Below are positions 28,044-36,752 of a stretch of 64,000 nt of DNA, one piece after another. The translations under genes were made by a program, and so were the position numbers. Positions within the stretch are counted from its first letter, which is position 1; each line of letters begins with the position of its first letter. Origin of the DNA: Longimicrobium terrae (GTDB taxonomy: Bacteria; Gemmatimonadota; Gemmatimonadetes; Longimicrobiales; Longimicrobiaceae). A model generated the notes under the pieces. That model worked only from the letters and a program-made list of their open reading frames with translations, made no database searches and was not told where the DNA came from. Where the stretch lies: NCBI RefSeq assembly GCF_014202995.1, contig NZ_JACHIA010000019.1, positions 1-64,000 on the forward strand, read 5' to 3'.

Positions 28044-29672
28044 TTGCGCGGCAACCGGCTCGCCATGGACTACCTGGCGGGCGTACCGGAGGCCGCGCAT
28101 TTCTTTTCCGGTCATCCCAACGACCTGCAATCGTTCCGCGCCAAGCTGGACGAGGTCACGCGCCGCTTTGGCCGGGCGGAGCGCGAGGCCGCGGCGGCCG
28201 CGGTGCATCCCACCTCCGACTCCGCGCGCGAACGGCTCGCCCGCTTCGTGGAAGAGGGCGGGGCGATGGTCACCACAGGGCAGCAGACCGGTCTGTTCAC
28301 CGGCCCGCTCTACACCATCCACAAGATCCTCACGGCCATCCGCCTGGCCGAAGCGCTGGAGCGGGAGCTGGGCACCATCGTGCTACCGGTCTTCTGGTGC
28401 GCCTCTGAGGACCACGATTTAGCCGAAGCGAACCACACCTTTGCGGTGGATGCAGACGGTGCGCTCCGCCGCTTTGCCGTGGCCGCGACGGTTGATCGTC
28501 CCGTCCCGATGAGCGAAATGCGGCTCGGAACGGATATCGAATCCGTCTCAGCTGAATACGGGGAAGTCGTTGCGGCGCTTGGCGGAACCGGTGTTGATCT
28601 CACAAGCTTCTCAGGTCCATACCGGACGGGAGAAACAGTGGCCGGGGCGTTTCGGCGGATGGTGGAGCAGCTGTTCGCCGGCTTCGATCTGCTGGTGACC
28701 GACGCCGCGGATCCCGCGCTGAAGCAGATTTCGGTCCCTGTTCTCCGTGCGGCGGTAGCACAGGCGTCGCAGCACGAACGCCTGCTCGCCGAGCGGACGG
28801 AGGCGCTGGAGGCGGCGGGGTACGCGCCGCAGGTGACGCTGGTGGCGGACGCGGCAAATGTGTTCCACCACGGACCGGCGGGCCGCGAGCGCCTGGTGCG
28901 CGCGGGGCGGGGTTGGGCGGCGCCGGAAGCCCGCATCCGGTGGACGCCGGAGGAGGTGGATGCGCGGATCGTGGCGGAACCGGGCTCCTTCAGTCCCAAC
29001 GTGCTGCTGCGCCCGGTGGTGGAATCCGCCGTCTTCCCCACGCTCGCCTACGTGGGCGGGCCGGCGGAGGTGGCGTACTTCGCCCAGATCAACCCGCTGT
29101 TCGGGGCCATGGGCATGCTTCCGCCCGTCGCCTGGCCCCGCTTTTCCGCGCGCCTCGTCCCCGACGACGTGGCCGAAGCAGCGGCGGAGCTTGGGCTTAC
29201 CGACGCCGAACTCGCGCTTCCGGAGCATGAACTGGTGTCGCTGGTCGCCCGACGGCGGCTGGCGCCGGAAATCGCCGAGCGGCTGGGCGCGCTGCGGACG
29301 GCCATCGTGGACGGCTTCGGGGCGGTGATGGACGCGTCGGCCGGGGTGGACGCCAACCTGGAACTGGCGATCGGCGCGCGGCGGGACCGGGCGCTGCTGG
29401 CCGCGGCGGACGCGGAGCGGAAGATCCTGGCGCACGCCAAGCGCTCGGACCGCGGGGTCACGCATCTTCTTCCCCTGGTCCGCAACACACTGATGCCGTT
29501 CGGCGCGCCGCAGGAGCGCAGCCTCAACCTGCTGCCGTTCCTTGCGATGCGTCCCACGCTGCTGCGCGATCTGGCGGAGCGGATGGAGATCCGGCTGGGG
29601 GTGGACGCGGCCCATCCGGAGAAGATGCCGGATGGCGCGGTCCATGCACCCGCGCAGCCGCAGACCCGCTGA
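28044..29672 (+). CDS. bshC: Bacillithiol synthase BshC (putative cysteine-adding enzyme)
   Basis: The roughly 542-residue protein matches BshC: LAMDYLAG near the start, TTGQQTGLFTGPLYTIHK, VFWCASEDHD and the later LRPVVESAVFPTLAYVGGPAEVAYF. BshC completes bacillithiol, the thiol used instead of glutathione by Firmicutes and some other phyla. TTG 28044 is the first conventional start, but the frame is open upstream and the residues RIEVSP before it resemble normal BshC N-termini. With GGGGAGGG at 28005-28012, initiation at a CTG (28023) is possible. A short part (28501-28620) is about 57% GC, lower than flanks. BshA and BshB are not in the window. Confidence 0.9.
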   Translation: MRGNRLAMDYLAGVPEAAHFFSGHPNDLQSFRAKLDEVTRRFGRAEREAAAAAVHPTSDSARERLARFVEEGGAMVTTGQQTGLFTGPLYTIHKILTAIRLAEALERELGTIVLPVFWCASEDHDLAEANHTFAVDADGALRRFAVAATVDRPVPMSEMRLGTDIESVSAEYGEVVAALGGTGVDLTSFSGPYRTGETVAGAFRRMVEQLFAGFDLLVTDAADPALKQISVPVLRAAVAQASQHERLLAERTEALEAAGYAPQVTLVADAANVFHHGPAGRERLVRAGRGWAAPEARIRWTPEEVDARIVAEPGSFSPNVLLRPVVESAVFPTLAYVGGPAEVAYFAQINPLFGAMGMLPPVAWPRFSARLVPDDVAEAAAELGLTDAELALPEHELVSLVARRRLAPEIAERLGALRTAIVDGFGAVMDASAGVDANLELAIGARRDRALLAAADAERKILAHAKRSDRGVTHLLPLVRNTLMPFGAPQERSLNLLPFLAMRPTLLRDLAERMEIRLGVDAAHPEKMPDGAVHAPAQPQTR

Positions 29673-29725
29673 CCCTGTCGCCCGCCGCCCTCTGGCCGCG
29701 GGCGTTTCTCCTGAATGACCCGTTG

Positions 29726-31480
29726 ATGAGTTCCGACGTACCGCCCCGCCAGGACCCGCTGTACGATCCGGATGTGACCGTGGAGATGGGCCCGGACGCG
29801 CTCAAGGACGCCGCGTTCGGCGCGGATCCGGTGGGCGAGGCCGCGCCCGGCAAGCCCGCCGAGCCGGCCAAGGGGCGCACCGGCAACCGCGGCTCGATGA
29901 TGGTGGCCGCGGGAATCCTGCTCAGCCGCATCGCCGGGCTGGTGCGGCAGCGGGTGTTTGCGCAGTACTTCGGCACCTCGGTGTACGCGGACGTGTTCAA
30001 CGCCGCCATGCGCGTTCCCAACTTCATGCAGAACCTGCTGGGGGAGGGAACGCTCAGCGCGTCGTTCATCCCCGTGTACGCGGAACTGCTGCAGGAGGGA
30101 AAGAAGGAGGAAGCCGGCCGCGTGGCGGGCGCCATCTTCTCGCTCCTGCTGGCCGTGGCGGGCGCGATGGCGCTCATCGGCGTGCTCTTCGCCCCGTTCC
30201 TCACCACGGTGTTCGTCCCCGGCTTCGAGGGCGAGCGGCGCGAGGTGACGGTGCAGGTGGTCCGCATCCTCTTTCCCATGACGGGCGTGCTGGTGCTCAG
30301 CGCCTGGTCACTGGGGATTCTGAACAGCCACCGGCAGTTCTTTCTGTCGTACGTGGCGCCGGTGGCGTGGAACGCGGCCATGATCGCGACCATGTGGATC
30401 ATGGGCCACGGCGCGGACGGGCGTACGCTGGTGGTGGCGCTGGCGTGGGGCGCGCTGCTGGGCGGCGTGCTGCAGTTCGTGGTGCAGATCCCGGGCGTGC
30501 TCAAGCTGGAGCGCTCGCTGAACATGCGGTGGGGAACGCACGTAGCCGGCGTCCGCGAGACGCTGCGCAACGCGGCGCCGGCCGTCATGGGGCGCGGCGT
30601 GGTGCAGATCAGCGCATGGATCGACGCGATGCTGGCGTCGTTCCTGGTGGTGGGCGCCGTGTCGACCATGCAGTACGCGATGACGCTGTACCTGCTCCCC
30701 ATCAGCCTATTCGGCATGTCGGTGGCGGTGGCGGAGCTTCCGGAACTTGCGCGGCAGCGGTCCGGCGGCGCGGAGCAGCTTCGCGAGCGCGGGTCCGCGG
30801 CGCTGGAGCGCATCGCCTTTTACGTGCTTCCCAGCTTTGTGGCGCTGGTGGCGCTGGGTGATGTGGTGGTGGCGGGGCTGTTCCAGACCGGCGAGTTCAC
30901 CCGCGAGTCCACGCTGATCGTGTACGTCACGACGGCGGGCTTCGCGACGGGGCTGATGGCGACCACGGCGTCGCGGCTGCTGTCGTCCACCTTCTTTGCG
31001 CTTCGCGATACGCGGACGCCGGCCCGCTACGCGACTGTACGCGTCGTCCTGTCGATCGTGCTGGGCGTGGTGCTCATGCTGCAGTTCGAGGGCGTGGATC
31101 TGGGCGGTGGATGGAAGGTCGGGCCGGGGCTGTTTGGCCACGTGCGGGTGGGCGGGCAGCCGCTGGGCGTGTTCGGGCTGGCGCTGGGGGCGGGGATCGC
31201 GGCGTGGGTGGAGTGGTGGCTGCTGAAGCGCTCGCTCAAGGCGAAGATCGGGCGCGTGGCGCCGCGGACGGCGTCGGTGGTGCGGATGGTAGCGGCCGCG
31301 GTGCTGGCCGCGGCCGGCGGATGGGCGCTGAAGCTGGCTTTTCCGGACCTGGGGCCGTTCCCGAGGGCGGTCGTAGTATGCGGCGCGTACGGGTTCCTCT
31401 ACTTCGCGATCGCGGCCGCGCTGGGGCTGGAACAGGCCGGCGCCGTCTTCCGCCGTTTGCGCCGGATGATCGGGCGGTGA
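29726..31480 (+). CDS. murJ: Lipid II flippase MurJ
   Basis: The roughly 584-residue membrane protein carries 13 to 14 predicted membrane helices after a hydrophilic N-terminal extension of about 55 residues rich in Pro and Ala. MurJ features include SRIAGLVRQRVFAQYFG, ADVFNAAMRVPNFMQNLLGEGTLS and FIPVY. It moves lipid II across the inner membrane for peptidoglycan synthesis. A C-terminal membrane extension follows the usual 13th-14th helices. ATG 29726 is preferred to the overlapping TTG at 29723. A repeat starts 6 bp after the stop codon. Confidence 0.93.
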   Translation: MSSDVPPRQDPLYDPDVTVEMGPDALKDAAFGADPVGEAAPGKPAEPAKGRTGNRGSMMVAAGILLSRIAGLVRQRVFAQYFGTSVYADVFNAAMRVPNFMQNLLGEGTLSASFIPVYAELLQEGKKEEAGRVAGAIFSLLLAVAGAMALIGVLFAPFLTTVFVPGFEGERREVTVQVVRILFPMTGVLVLSAWSLGILNSHRQFFLSYVAPVAWNAAMIATMWIMGHGADGRTLVVALAWGALLGGVLQFVVQIPGVLKLERSLNMRWGTHVAGVRETLRNAAPAVMGRGVVQISAWIDAMLASFLVVGAVSTMQYAMTLYLLPISLFGMSVAVAELPELARQRSGGAEQLRERGSAALERIAFYVLPSFVALVALGDVVVAGLFQTGEFTRESTLIVYVTTAGFATGLMATTASRLLSSTFFALRDTRTPARYATVRVVLSIVLGVVLMLQFEGVDLGGGWKVGPGLFGHVRVGGQPLGVFGLALGAGIAAWVEWWLLKRSLKAKIGRVAPRTASVVRMVAAAVLAAAGGWALKLAFPDLGPFPRAVVVCGAYGFLYFAIAAALGLEQAGAVFRRLRRMIGR

Positions 31481-31486
31481 GCTGAA

Positions 31487-31534
31487 CTGCCGTTTCACAC
31501 GGAGGGCACGGAGGATACACGGAGGTCACGGAGG
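31487..31534. repeat. CACGGAGG repeat, copy 1
   Basis: A 48-bp string starting CTGCCGTTTCACACGGAGG and continuing with three further CACGGAGG words. The same 48 bp, differing at three positions, is found at 48371-48418. Both copies lie in gaps. Confidence 0.7.
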
Positions 31535-31616
31535 CAGGTCTCCGTGACCTCCGCCCGCGTTCGGGACGATGTATCTCGTTCTGCGCGGAGACATCCGCAT
31601 GAAGGCACCCCCGCTT

Positions 31617-31834
31617 GTCATCCTGAGCGAACGGCGATGATGCCTTTCCGAGTGCGCCGGACCATGCAGCGAGTCGAAGGATCTTGCCACATGGTCCGCC
31701 CCGAGCGCCGAGGCCCCGAGTCTGATCCGCACCCCGCCTGCCGGCACTCCGCATCCACCGTGGCAAGATCCTTCGACTTCGCGCCAAGGTACGGCGTGTC
31801 GGACAGGCCGGCGCGGCGCTTCGCTCAGGATGAC
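31617..31834. repeat. Nested inverted-repeat element C, copy 1
   Basis: The element of 218 bp is bounded by GTCATCCTGAGCGA (31617) and its inverse TCGCTCAGGATGAC (ending 31834). Inside it lie CGAAGGATCTTGCCA (31675-31689) and its exact inverse TGGCAAGATCCTTCG (31761-31775). Two more elements of 225 and 227 bp with the same order of arms are at 60135 and 60472. There is no reading frame for a transposase. Confidence 0.85.
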
Positions 31835-31861
31835 AAAGCCTTTGTGCGGGATGTGTTTACC

Positions 31862-31973
31862 GACGCACGTGATCACGTCGATCCACCGATTTCTGGACAG
31901 GCGGACGCACGTGATCATGTCGATCCACACCGGCTCCTGGACGGGCGGACGCACATGATGACGTCGATCCACC
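31862..31973. repeat. 42-44 bp tandem repeat, about 2.6 copies
   Basis: Units begin GACGCACGTGATCACGTCGA, GACGCACGTGATCATGTCGA and GACGCACATGATGACGTCGA at 31862, 31904 and 31948. Each holds an imperfect palindrome around GTGATCAC. The array lies 30 bp before a small open frame. Confidence 0.75.
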
Positions 31974-32004
31974 ACCCGAAGACCATCATCCCCGAAATCC
32001 ACCG

Positions 32005-32211
32005 ATGCACATGAACGACAACGATTTGCGGATCGCGGACGCGATGCGGCGGGCGTGCCTGGAGGCGGGGGAGAGCGCGTATGAGGACGCCGGGATTCGT
32101 GGCCTGTACGCCGACGGACGCTGGGAGGCCGCGCACGATGCCATCCGCCGCGTGGACCTGCACGCCGTCATCCGCGACGCCATCCGCGACGGTGGGCAGA
32201 CGATCCGCTGA
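32005..32211 (+). CDS. Small hypothetical protein
   Basis: The 68-residue frame (66 if the second ATG at 32011 is used) encodes an acidic, helical protein (LRIADAMRRACLEAGESAYEDAG, then WEAAHDAIRRVDLHAVI). There is no signal peptide and no recognised domain. It sits alone between the tandem repeats and uvrC on the same strand. Its amphipathic, non-arginine-biased composition differs from shadow frames in this GC-rich DNA, which is the main support for it being real. Confidence 0.55.
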   Translation: MHMNDNDLRIADAMRRACLEAGESAYEDAGIRGLYADGRWEAAHDAIRRVDLHAVIRDAIRDGGQTIR

Positions 32212-32293
32212 ACGGCGCGCCTGTGACCGGAACGGCGTGTTCGGTGTATCATCCCATCCTGAACCGCACCCGTTCCGCCGTCCGCACGATCCG

Positions 32294-34168
32294 ATGTCTG
32301 AACGCACCACCCATCTGGATTCCAAGCTCCGCACGCTCTCCACGCAGCCCGGCGTCTACCTGATGAAGGACGCCGAGGGCACGATCATCTATGTCGGAAA
32401 AGCCAAGTCTCTGCGCTCCCGCGTGCGGTCGTACTTTCAGAGCGGGGCGCAGCACGGCATCAAGACGCGCGAGATGGTGCGGCGGGTGGAGGACTTTGAG
32501 ACGATCGTGGTCCGCAGCGAGGCCGAGGCGCTCATCCTTGAGAACAATCTGATCAAGGAAAACCGCCCGCGCTTCAACATCAACCTCAAGGACGACAAGA
32601 CTTATCCGTACATCAAGGTGACGGATGAGGTGTTTCCCAAGGTTTTTGTCACCCGCACCCTGCGCAAGGACGGTAGCCGCTACTTTGGCCCGTACACCGA
32701 CGTGCGGCGCATGCGGCAGTCGCTGGAACTGGTGAAGCGCCTGTACACCGTGCGCTCCTGCCACTACAACCTGCCCAAGGAAGCGCCGGCGCGGCCCTGC
32801 CTGGACTACCACATCGGCCGCTGCAAGGCGCCGTGCGTGGCGCTGCAGTCGCCCGAGGAGTACCGGGGGATGGTGGAGGAAATCGCGGAAGTGCTGGGCG
32901 GCCACACCAAGCTGGTGGCGCGGCGGCTGCGCGCGGAGATGCAGATCGCCGCGGGGGAGATGAACTTTGAGCGGGCGGCCGAGCTGCGCGACGCCGTTGG
33001 CCAGCTGGAGTCGCTGGAGCGCAAGCAGCAGGTGATGGACGTGTCCGGTGCCGATCGCGACGTGATCGGCTTTGCGCGCGATGGCGCGGAAGGATGCGGC
33101 GTGGTGCTGCAGATCCGCGAGGGCAAGCTGCTGGGACGCGAGGCGCAGTTCCTCACCAACCTGGGCGACGAGTCGGACGAGGACGCGGTGTCCGCGTTCG
33201 TGGCGCGCCTGTACGCGGAGCGCGTGACGCGCGACCCCGAAAGCGTGCCGCCGGAGATCTACTTTCCGCTGGACTTTCCCGACCGCCCCGTGCTGGAGCA
33301 GCTTCTGCGCGAGGCCGCGGGCCGCGCCGTGCGCCTGCACTGGCCGCAGCGCGGGGAAAAGCTGTCGCTCGTGGGCCTGGCGGACCAGAACGCGCGCCAC
33401 ATGCTGGAGGAGCGCAAGCTGATGGGCAACGCCGCCGCCGAACGGGCCCCCGACGCGCTGTACGAGCTGCAGGAAGTGCTTGAGCTGCCGATGGTTCCGC
33501 GCACGATGGTGTGCTTCGACATTTCGCACACGCAGGGCTCGGAAACGGTGGCGTCGGCCGTGTTCTTTGAGAACGGCGAGCCGGCCAAGGGCGAGTACCG
33601 CAAGCTCAAGATCCGCGGAGACTGGGGCAACGACGACTTCGCCTCCATGCACGAGGCCGTCACCCGCTGGTTCCGCCGCCGCGTGGAGGAGGGAAAGCCG
33701 TTGCCGGAACTGGCGGTGATCGATGGCGGCAAGGGACAGCTGTCTGCGGCGCGCAAGGCGCTGGAGGCGCTCGACATTCCGCAGCAGCCCATCGTGGGTC
33801 TGGCCAAGAAGGAGGAGGAACTGTTCCTTCCCGGCCGTTCGGACAGCATCCGGCTGCCGCGCCGCAGCCAGGCCCTGCGCCTGCTGCAGCGCCTGCGCGA
33901 CGAGGCGCACCGCTTCGCCATCACGTACAACCGCAAGCTGCGGACGCAGCGCACCGTACGGTCGGAGCTGTCGCTGATTCCGGGCGTGGGCCCGTCGCGG
34001 CAGAAGGCGCTGCTGGAGAAGTTCGGGTCGATGCGCAACGTGGCCGCCGCCTCCGAGGCGGAGATCGCGGCGCTGCCGGGGTTCGGGCCGTCGCTGGCGC
34101 GCAAGGTTCTGGAGGCCGTGCGCCCCGATGCCAAGGGCGGCGCGGGGCAGGGAACGGCGGCGGCGTAG
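32294..34168 (+). CDS. uvrC: Excinuclease ABC subunit C (UvrC)
   Basis: The 624-residue nuclease makes both cuts in nucleotide excision repair. It has a GIY-YIG domain (GVYLMKDAEGTIIYVGKAKSL near residue 20), a cysteine-bearing CLDYHIGRCKAPC segment, a UVR motif (NFERAAELRDAVGQLE, about 218-233), the RNase H-like second nuclease (CFDISHTQGSETV and VIDGGKGQL) and two C-terminal helix-hairpin-helix motifs. ATG 32294 is the family start; the upstream frame is a shadow. UvrA and UvrB are not here. Confidence 0.96.
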   Translation: MSERTTHLDSKLRTLSTQPGVYLMKDAEGTIIYVGKAKSLRSRVRSYFQSGAQHGIKTREMVRRVEDFETIVVRSEAEALILENNLIKENRPRFNINLKDDKTYPYIKVTDEVFPKVFVTRTLRKDGSRYFGPYTDVRRMRQSLELVKRLYTVRSCHYNLPKEAPARPCLDYHIGRCKAPCVALQSPEEYRGMVEEIAEVLGGHTKLVARRLRAEMQIAAGEMNFERAAELRDAVGQLESLERKQQVMDVSGADRDVIGFARDGAEGCGVVLQIREGKLLGREAQFLTNLGDESDEDAVSAFVARLYAERVTRDPESVPPEIYFPLDFPDRPVLEQLLREAAGRAVRLHWPQRGEKLSLVGLADQNARHMLEERKLMGNAAAERAPDALYELQEVLELPMVPRTMVCFDISHTQGSETVASAVFFENGEPAKGEYRKLKIRGDWGNDDFASMHEAVTRWFRRRVEEGKPLPELAVIDGGKGQLSAARKALEALDIPQQPIVGLAKKEEELFLPGRSDSIRLPRRSQALRLLQRLRDEAHRFAITYNRKLRTQRTVRSELSLIPGVGPSRQKALLEKFGSMRNVAAASEAEIAALPGFGPSLARKVLEAVRPDAKGGAGQGTAAA

Positions 34169-34339
34169 GACGGCTTCCCTGCGACGGGTCGGGGAACCGG
34201 AGAAAAGGTGCGTGTTGGATGGTGTGGCGCATGCTGAGGCACCCCTCACCCCCCAACCCCCTCTCCCGCAAGCGGGAGAGGGGGAGCCGTTCGGCGCGAA
34301 CGAGCGATTCGGCTCGCGTCCTCAGTTCCGTTGCGGTTG

Positions 34340-34382
34340 AAGCCCCGAACGGTGCGCGAATAGCGCCGTGTCGGGGCTTTCC
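34340..34382 (+). terminator. Terminator hairpin between uvrC and ddl
   Basis: AAGCCCCGA (34340-34348) pairs with TCGGGGCTT (34371-34379) around an inner GCGC/GCGC stem, followed by TCC. The position in the gap between two same-strand genes fits a rho-independent terminator. Confidence 0.6.
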
Positions 34383-34466
34383 GCTTTTCGAGCGGCGGAT
34401 TCATTCGCTCAACATACTCGGCTTTCTGCGCCGATCTCCGTGTCCCGCACCAAAGCGTCCGCCGCC

Positions 34467-34531
34467 ACAACCCTCCCCCAGTCTTTTTGGGGGAGGGTGG
34501 GCCGGTGGTGCCGGCCCGGGTGGGGGCCGCC
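34467..34531. repeat. Palindromic dispersed element A, copy 2 (inverted)
   Basis: This 65-bp string beginning ACAACCCTCCCCCAGTC is the reverse complement of 23408-23473 except for one T fewer in the T-tract. Its first half is a hairpin with a T-rich loop and its second half an inverted GGGCCGG/CCGGCCC repeat. Confidence 0.85.
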
Positions 34532-34672
34532 CGCGACGCTGGCGCATCGCACGGAAATCATCCTCCGCCGGGGCTCACCCATGCCCCGCACGCGTGCGCG
34601 TACACTTCGTGCGTAGGGGGCGCGCGGCGGGAAAACCGCACTGTACACGACCCGAACCGAATAAAGGCTGGG

Positions 34673-35668
34673 ATGAAGATCGCCGTGCTGATGGGGGGAA
34701 CGAGCGCCGAACGCGAGGTGTCACTGGCTTCGGGCGCCGCGATCGTCAAGGCGCTCCGCGAAAAGGGGCACGAGGTCGCCACCGTGGATACGGCCCGCGG
34801 CTTCGTGAGCCCGGACCAGGAAGCCAGCCTTCTTCCCGGCGGCGTGCACTCCGCGCCGCCCGCCGCGGTGGAGCAGGCGCTGCCGCTGGTGGAACTCGGC
34901 AACATCCCGCAGCTGCGCGAGGCCGAAATCGCCTTTCTGGCCCTGCACGGCGGCGACGGCGAAGACGGCACCATCCAGGCGCTGCTGGACGTGCTGGGCA
35001 TCCGCTACACCGGCTCCGGCCCGCTGGGCTCCGGCATCGCCATGGACAAGGACGTCAGCAAGCGCCTGCTGCGCGACTCGCAGGTGCCCACGCTCCCCTG
35101 GCGCGTGGCGCGGGCTCCGGACTTCGCGTACGATCCCGACACCATCGAGGACCTGGTGGGGCTGCCCTGCATCGTCAAGCCGTCGCGGCAGGGCTCCAGT
35201 GTGGGCATCCACATCGTCAACGACCGCTCGGAGCTGGAGGCCGCCGTCCGCGACGCCGCCCAGTACGACACCGAGGTCATGATCGAGCGCTTCGCCAAGG
35301 GGCGCGAGCTCACCGTGGGCATCCTGGGCGACCAGGCGCTTCCGCCGGTGGAAATCCGCCCCAAGAAGGGCATCTACGACTACGAAAGCAAGTACACGCC
35401 GGGAATGACGGAGTACCTGTGCCCGGCGCCGCTGGACGAGGAGATCGTGTCGCAGCTGCAGGCGTACGCGCTGCGCGCCTTCAAGGTGCTCAAGCTGCGG
35501 GGCTACGCGCGAATCGACTTCATCCTGGCCAAGGAACAGCTGTGGTGCCTGGAGGCCAACACCCTGCCGGGAATGACGGCCACCAGCCTGCTTCCCAAGG
35601 GCGCCAACGCCATCGGCATCGCCTTTCCCGAGCTCTGCGAACGCATCGCCACTTCGTCGCTGAAGTGA
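34673..35668 (+). CDS. ddl: D-alanine--D-alanine ligase
   Basis: The 331-residue ATP-grasp enzyme makes D-Ala-D-Ala for peptidoglycan. Key segments: MGGTSAEREVSLASG (N-terminal), FLALHGGDGEDGTIQ, TGSGPLGSGIAMDK, KPSRQGSSVGIHIV and the C-terminal LEANTLPGMTATSLLP, each typical of Ddl. GSGIAMDK replaces the commoner GSALAMDK. A strong terminator follows the stop by 18 bp, so the gene is probably the end of its transcript. Confidence 0.95.
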   Translation: MKIAVLMGGTSAEREVSLASGAAIVKALREKGHEVATVDTARGFVSPDQEASLLPGGVHSAPPAAVEQALPLVELGNIPQLREAEIAFLALHGGDGEDGTIQALLDVLGIRYTGSGPLGSGIAMDKDVSKRLLRDSQVPTLPWRVARAPDFAYDPDTIEDLVGLPCIVKPSRQGSSVGIHIVNDRSELEAAVRDAAQYDTEVMIERFAKGRELTVGILGDQALPPVEIRPKKGIYDYESKYTPGMTEYLCPAPLDEEIVSQLQAYALRAFKVLKLRGYARIDFILAKEQLWCLEANTLPGMTATSLLPKGANAIGIAFPELCERIATSSLK

Positions 35669-35685
35669 TTTCCGGGTAGCGGACC

Positions 35686-35752
35686 GGAGGCGCGCGACTG
35701 GTGTAGAGGAGGGCCGAGCGCCCCTCTGCACCGGGAGCGCGCCTCCTGTTTT
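35686..35752 (+). terminator. Strong terminator after ddl
   Basis: A 10-bp perfect outer stem, GGAGGCGCGC (35686-35695) with GCGCGCCTCC (35737-35746), encloses an inner GGTGTAGAGG/CCTCTGCACC helix, and TGTTTT follows directly. Confidence 0.85.
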
Positions 35753-35777
35753 CCCTTGTTCACGTCGGCTTCGATCA

Positions 35778-36686
35778 ATGGCTTACCGGGATTCGTACGG
35801 GGGCTTCGGCGGAGTGTCGGTCACCCCCTGGGTCAAGCGCCTGCTGATCGCCAACACGGCGGTCTTCCTGGCCCTGTTCATCATGGACCTGATCCCCGCC
35901 ACGCGCGGGTTCACCCCCCTGTATCTGGCGTTCCGGCCGCGCAGCTTCATCACGCAGCCGTGGACGCTGGTCACCTACTCGTTCGTCCACGCGGGAATCT
36001 GGCACCTGCTGGGCAACATGCTCACGCTCTTCTTCTTCGGCCCGCCGCTGGAAGAACGCTGGGGCGGCCGCGGGTTTCTGAAGTACTACGCGGTCGCGGT
36101 ACTGGGCGGCGCGCTGCTGTCGGCGGCGCTGTATCCGGTGGATCCGGCGGCGGCCATCGTGGGCGCGTCGGCGGGAACGCTGGGGCTGATGCTGGCGTTC
36201 GCGATGATCTGGCCGGACATGCTGATCCACATCTGGGGGATCTTTCCGGTCAAGGCCAAGTGGCTGGTGGCCGGTCTGGCGGTCATCAACCTGATGATGG
36301 CGGTCAGCCCGGGCAGCAACGGAACCGCGGTTCTGGCGCACCTGGGGGGAATGGCCGCCGGATTCCTGCTGCTCAAGAGCCCGTGGGCGCCGCCGGCGTG
36401 GGGCGAGATGGCGTCGGTGGTGAGCCGCGGGCAACCGGTGCGACGGGGCGGGGCGCTGGTGCCATGGACGCCGCGCAAGGCCGAGGCGCCCCGTGCGCCC
36501 GCCGGCACCGCAACGCAGGCGCGCCCGGCCGCGACCGGGAGAAAGAAGGCCGCCTCCGCCGAGCGCGAACTGCTGGACGACGTGGATCGCATTCTCGACA
36601 AGATCTCGTCGCAGGGACTGGCGTCGCTTACGGAGGATGAACGCCAGCGCCTGGACGAAGTCAGCCGCCGCTACCGTACCAACTGA
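35778..36686 (+). CDS. Rhomboid family intramembrane serine protease
   Basis: The 302-residue membrane protein has six hydrophobic helices in the first 210 residues. The rhomboid features are the HLLGNM helix (WHLLGNMLTLFFFG), the catalytic serine in VGASAGTLGLM and the catalytic histidine in LAHLGGMAAGF. The usual GASG is GASA here, but the Ser and His are kept, so activity is likely. A soluble tail of about 90 residues, Ala/Pro-rich then helical (LLDDVDRILDKISSQG to RYRTN), resembles the DUF6576 tail seen on other rhomboids. A terminator follows. Confidence 0.9.
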   Translation: MAYRDSYGGFGGVSVTPWVKRLLIANTAVFLALFIMDLIPATRGFTPLYLAFRPRSFITQPWTLVTYSFVHAGIWHLLGNMLTLFFFGPPLEERWGGRGFLKYYAVAVLGGALLSAALYPVDPAAAIVGASAGTLGLMLAFAMIWPDMLIHIWGIFPVKAKWLVAGLAVINLMMAVSPGSNGTAVLAHLGGMAAGFLLLKSPWAPPAWGEMASVVSRGQPVRRGGALVPWTPRKAEAPRAPAGTATQARPAATGRKKAASAERELLDDVDRILDKISSQGLASLTEDERQRLDEVSRRYRTN

Positions 36687-36705
36687 CCGCGGCTTCGATC
36701 ATCTG

Positions 36706-36744
36706 AAAGCCCGCTCCCCAATCCGGGGGGCGGGCTTTCTGTTG
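36706..36744 (+). terminator. Terminator after the rhomboid gene
   Basis: AAAGCCCGC (36706-36714) and GCGGGCTTT (36730-36738) form the stem, extended by CCCC/GGGG, and are followed by CTGTTGT. It lies 20 bp after the stop codon. Confidence 0.85.
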
Positions 36745-36752
36745 TCCATCAA

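Larger units (their letters stand above)
31481..32004. other. Repeat-filled gap after murJ
   Basis: The gap contains the CACGGAGG repeat (31487-31534), one complete GTCATCCTGAG nested inverted-repeat element (31617-31834) and a tandem repeat of 42-44 bp (31862-31973). No gene is supported inside it. Confidence 0.65.
34169..34672. other. Gap between uvrC and ddl with hairpins and repeat A
   Basis: The gap holds CCCCTCTCCCGC..GCGGGAGAGGGG (about 34259-34284), a terminator-like hairpin (34340-34382) and the second, inverted copy of palindromic element A (34467-34531). I see no gene in it. Confidence 0.6.

Noticed and set aside
28501-28620. Second mosaic patch in bshC
   Set aside because: GC falls to about 57%, but the change is smaller and gradual compared with the lysS patch, so natural variation is enough.
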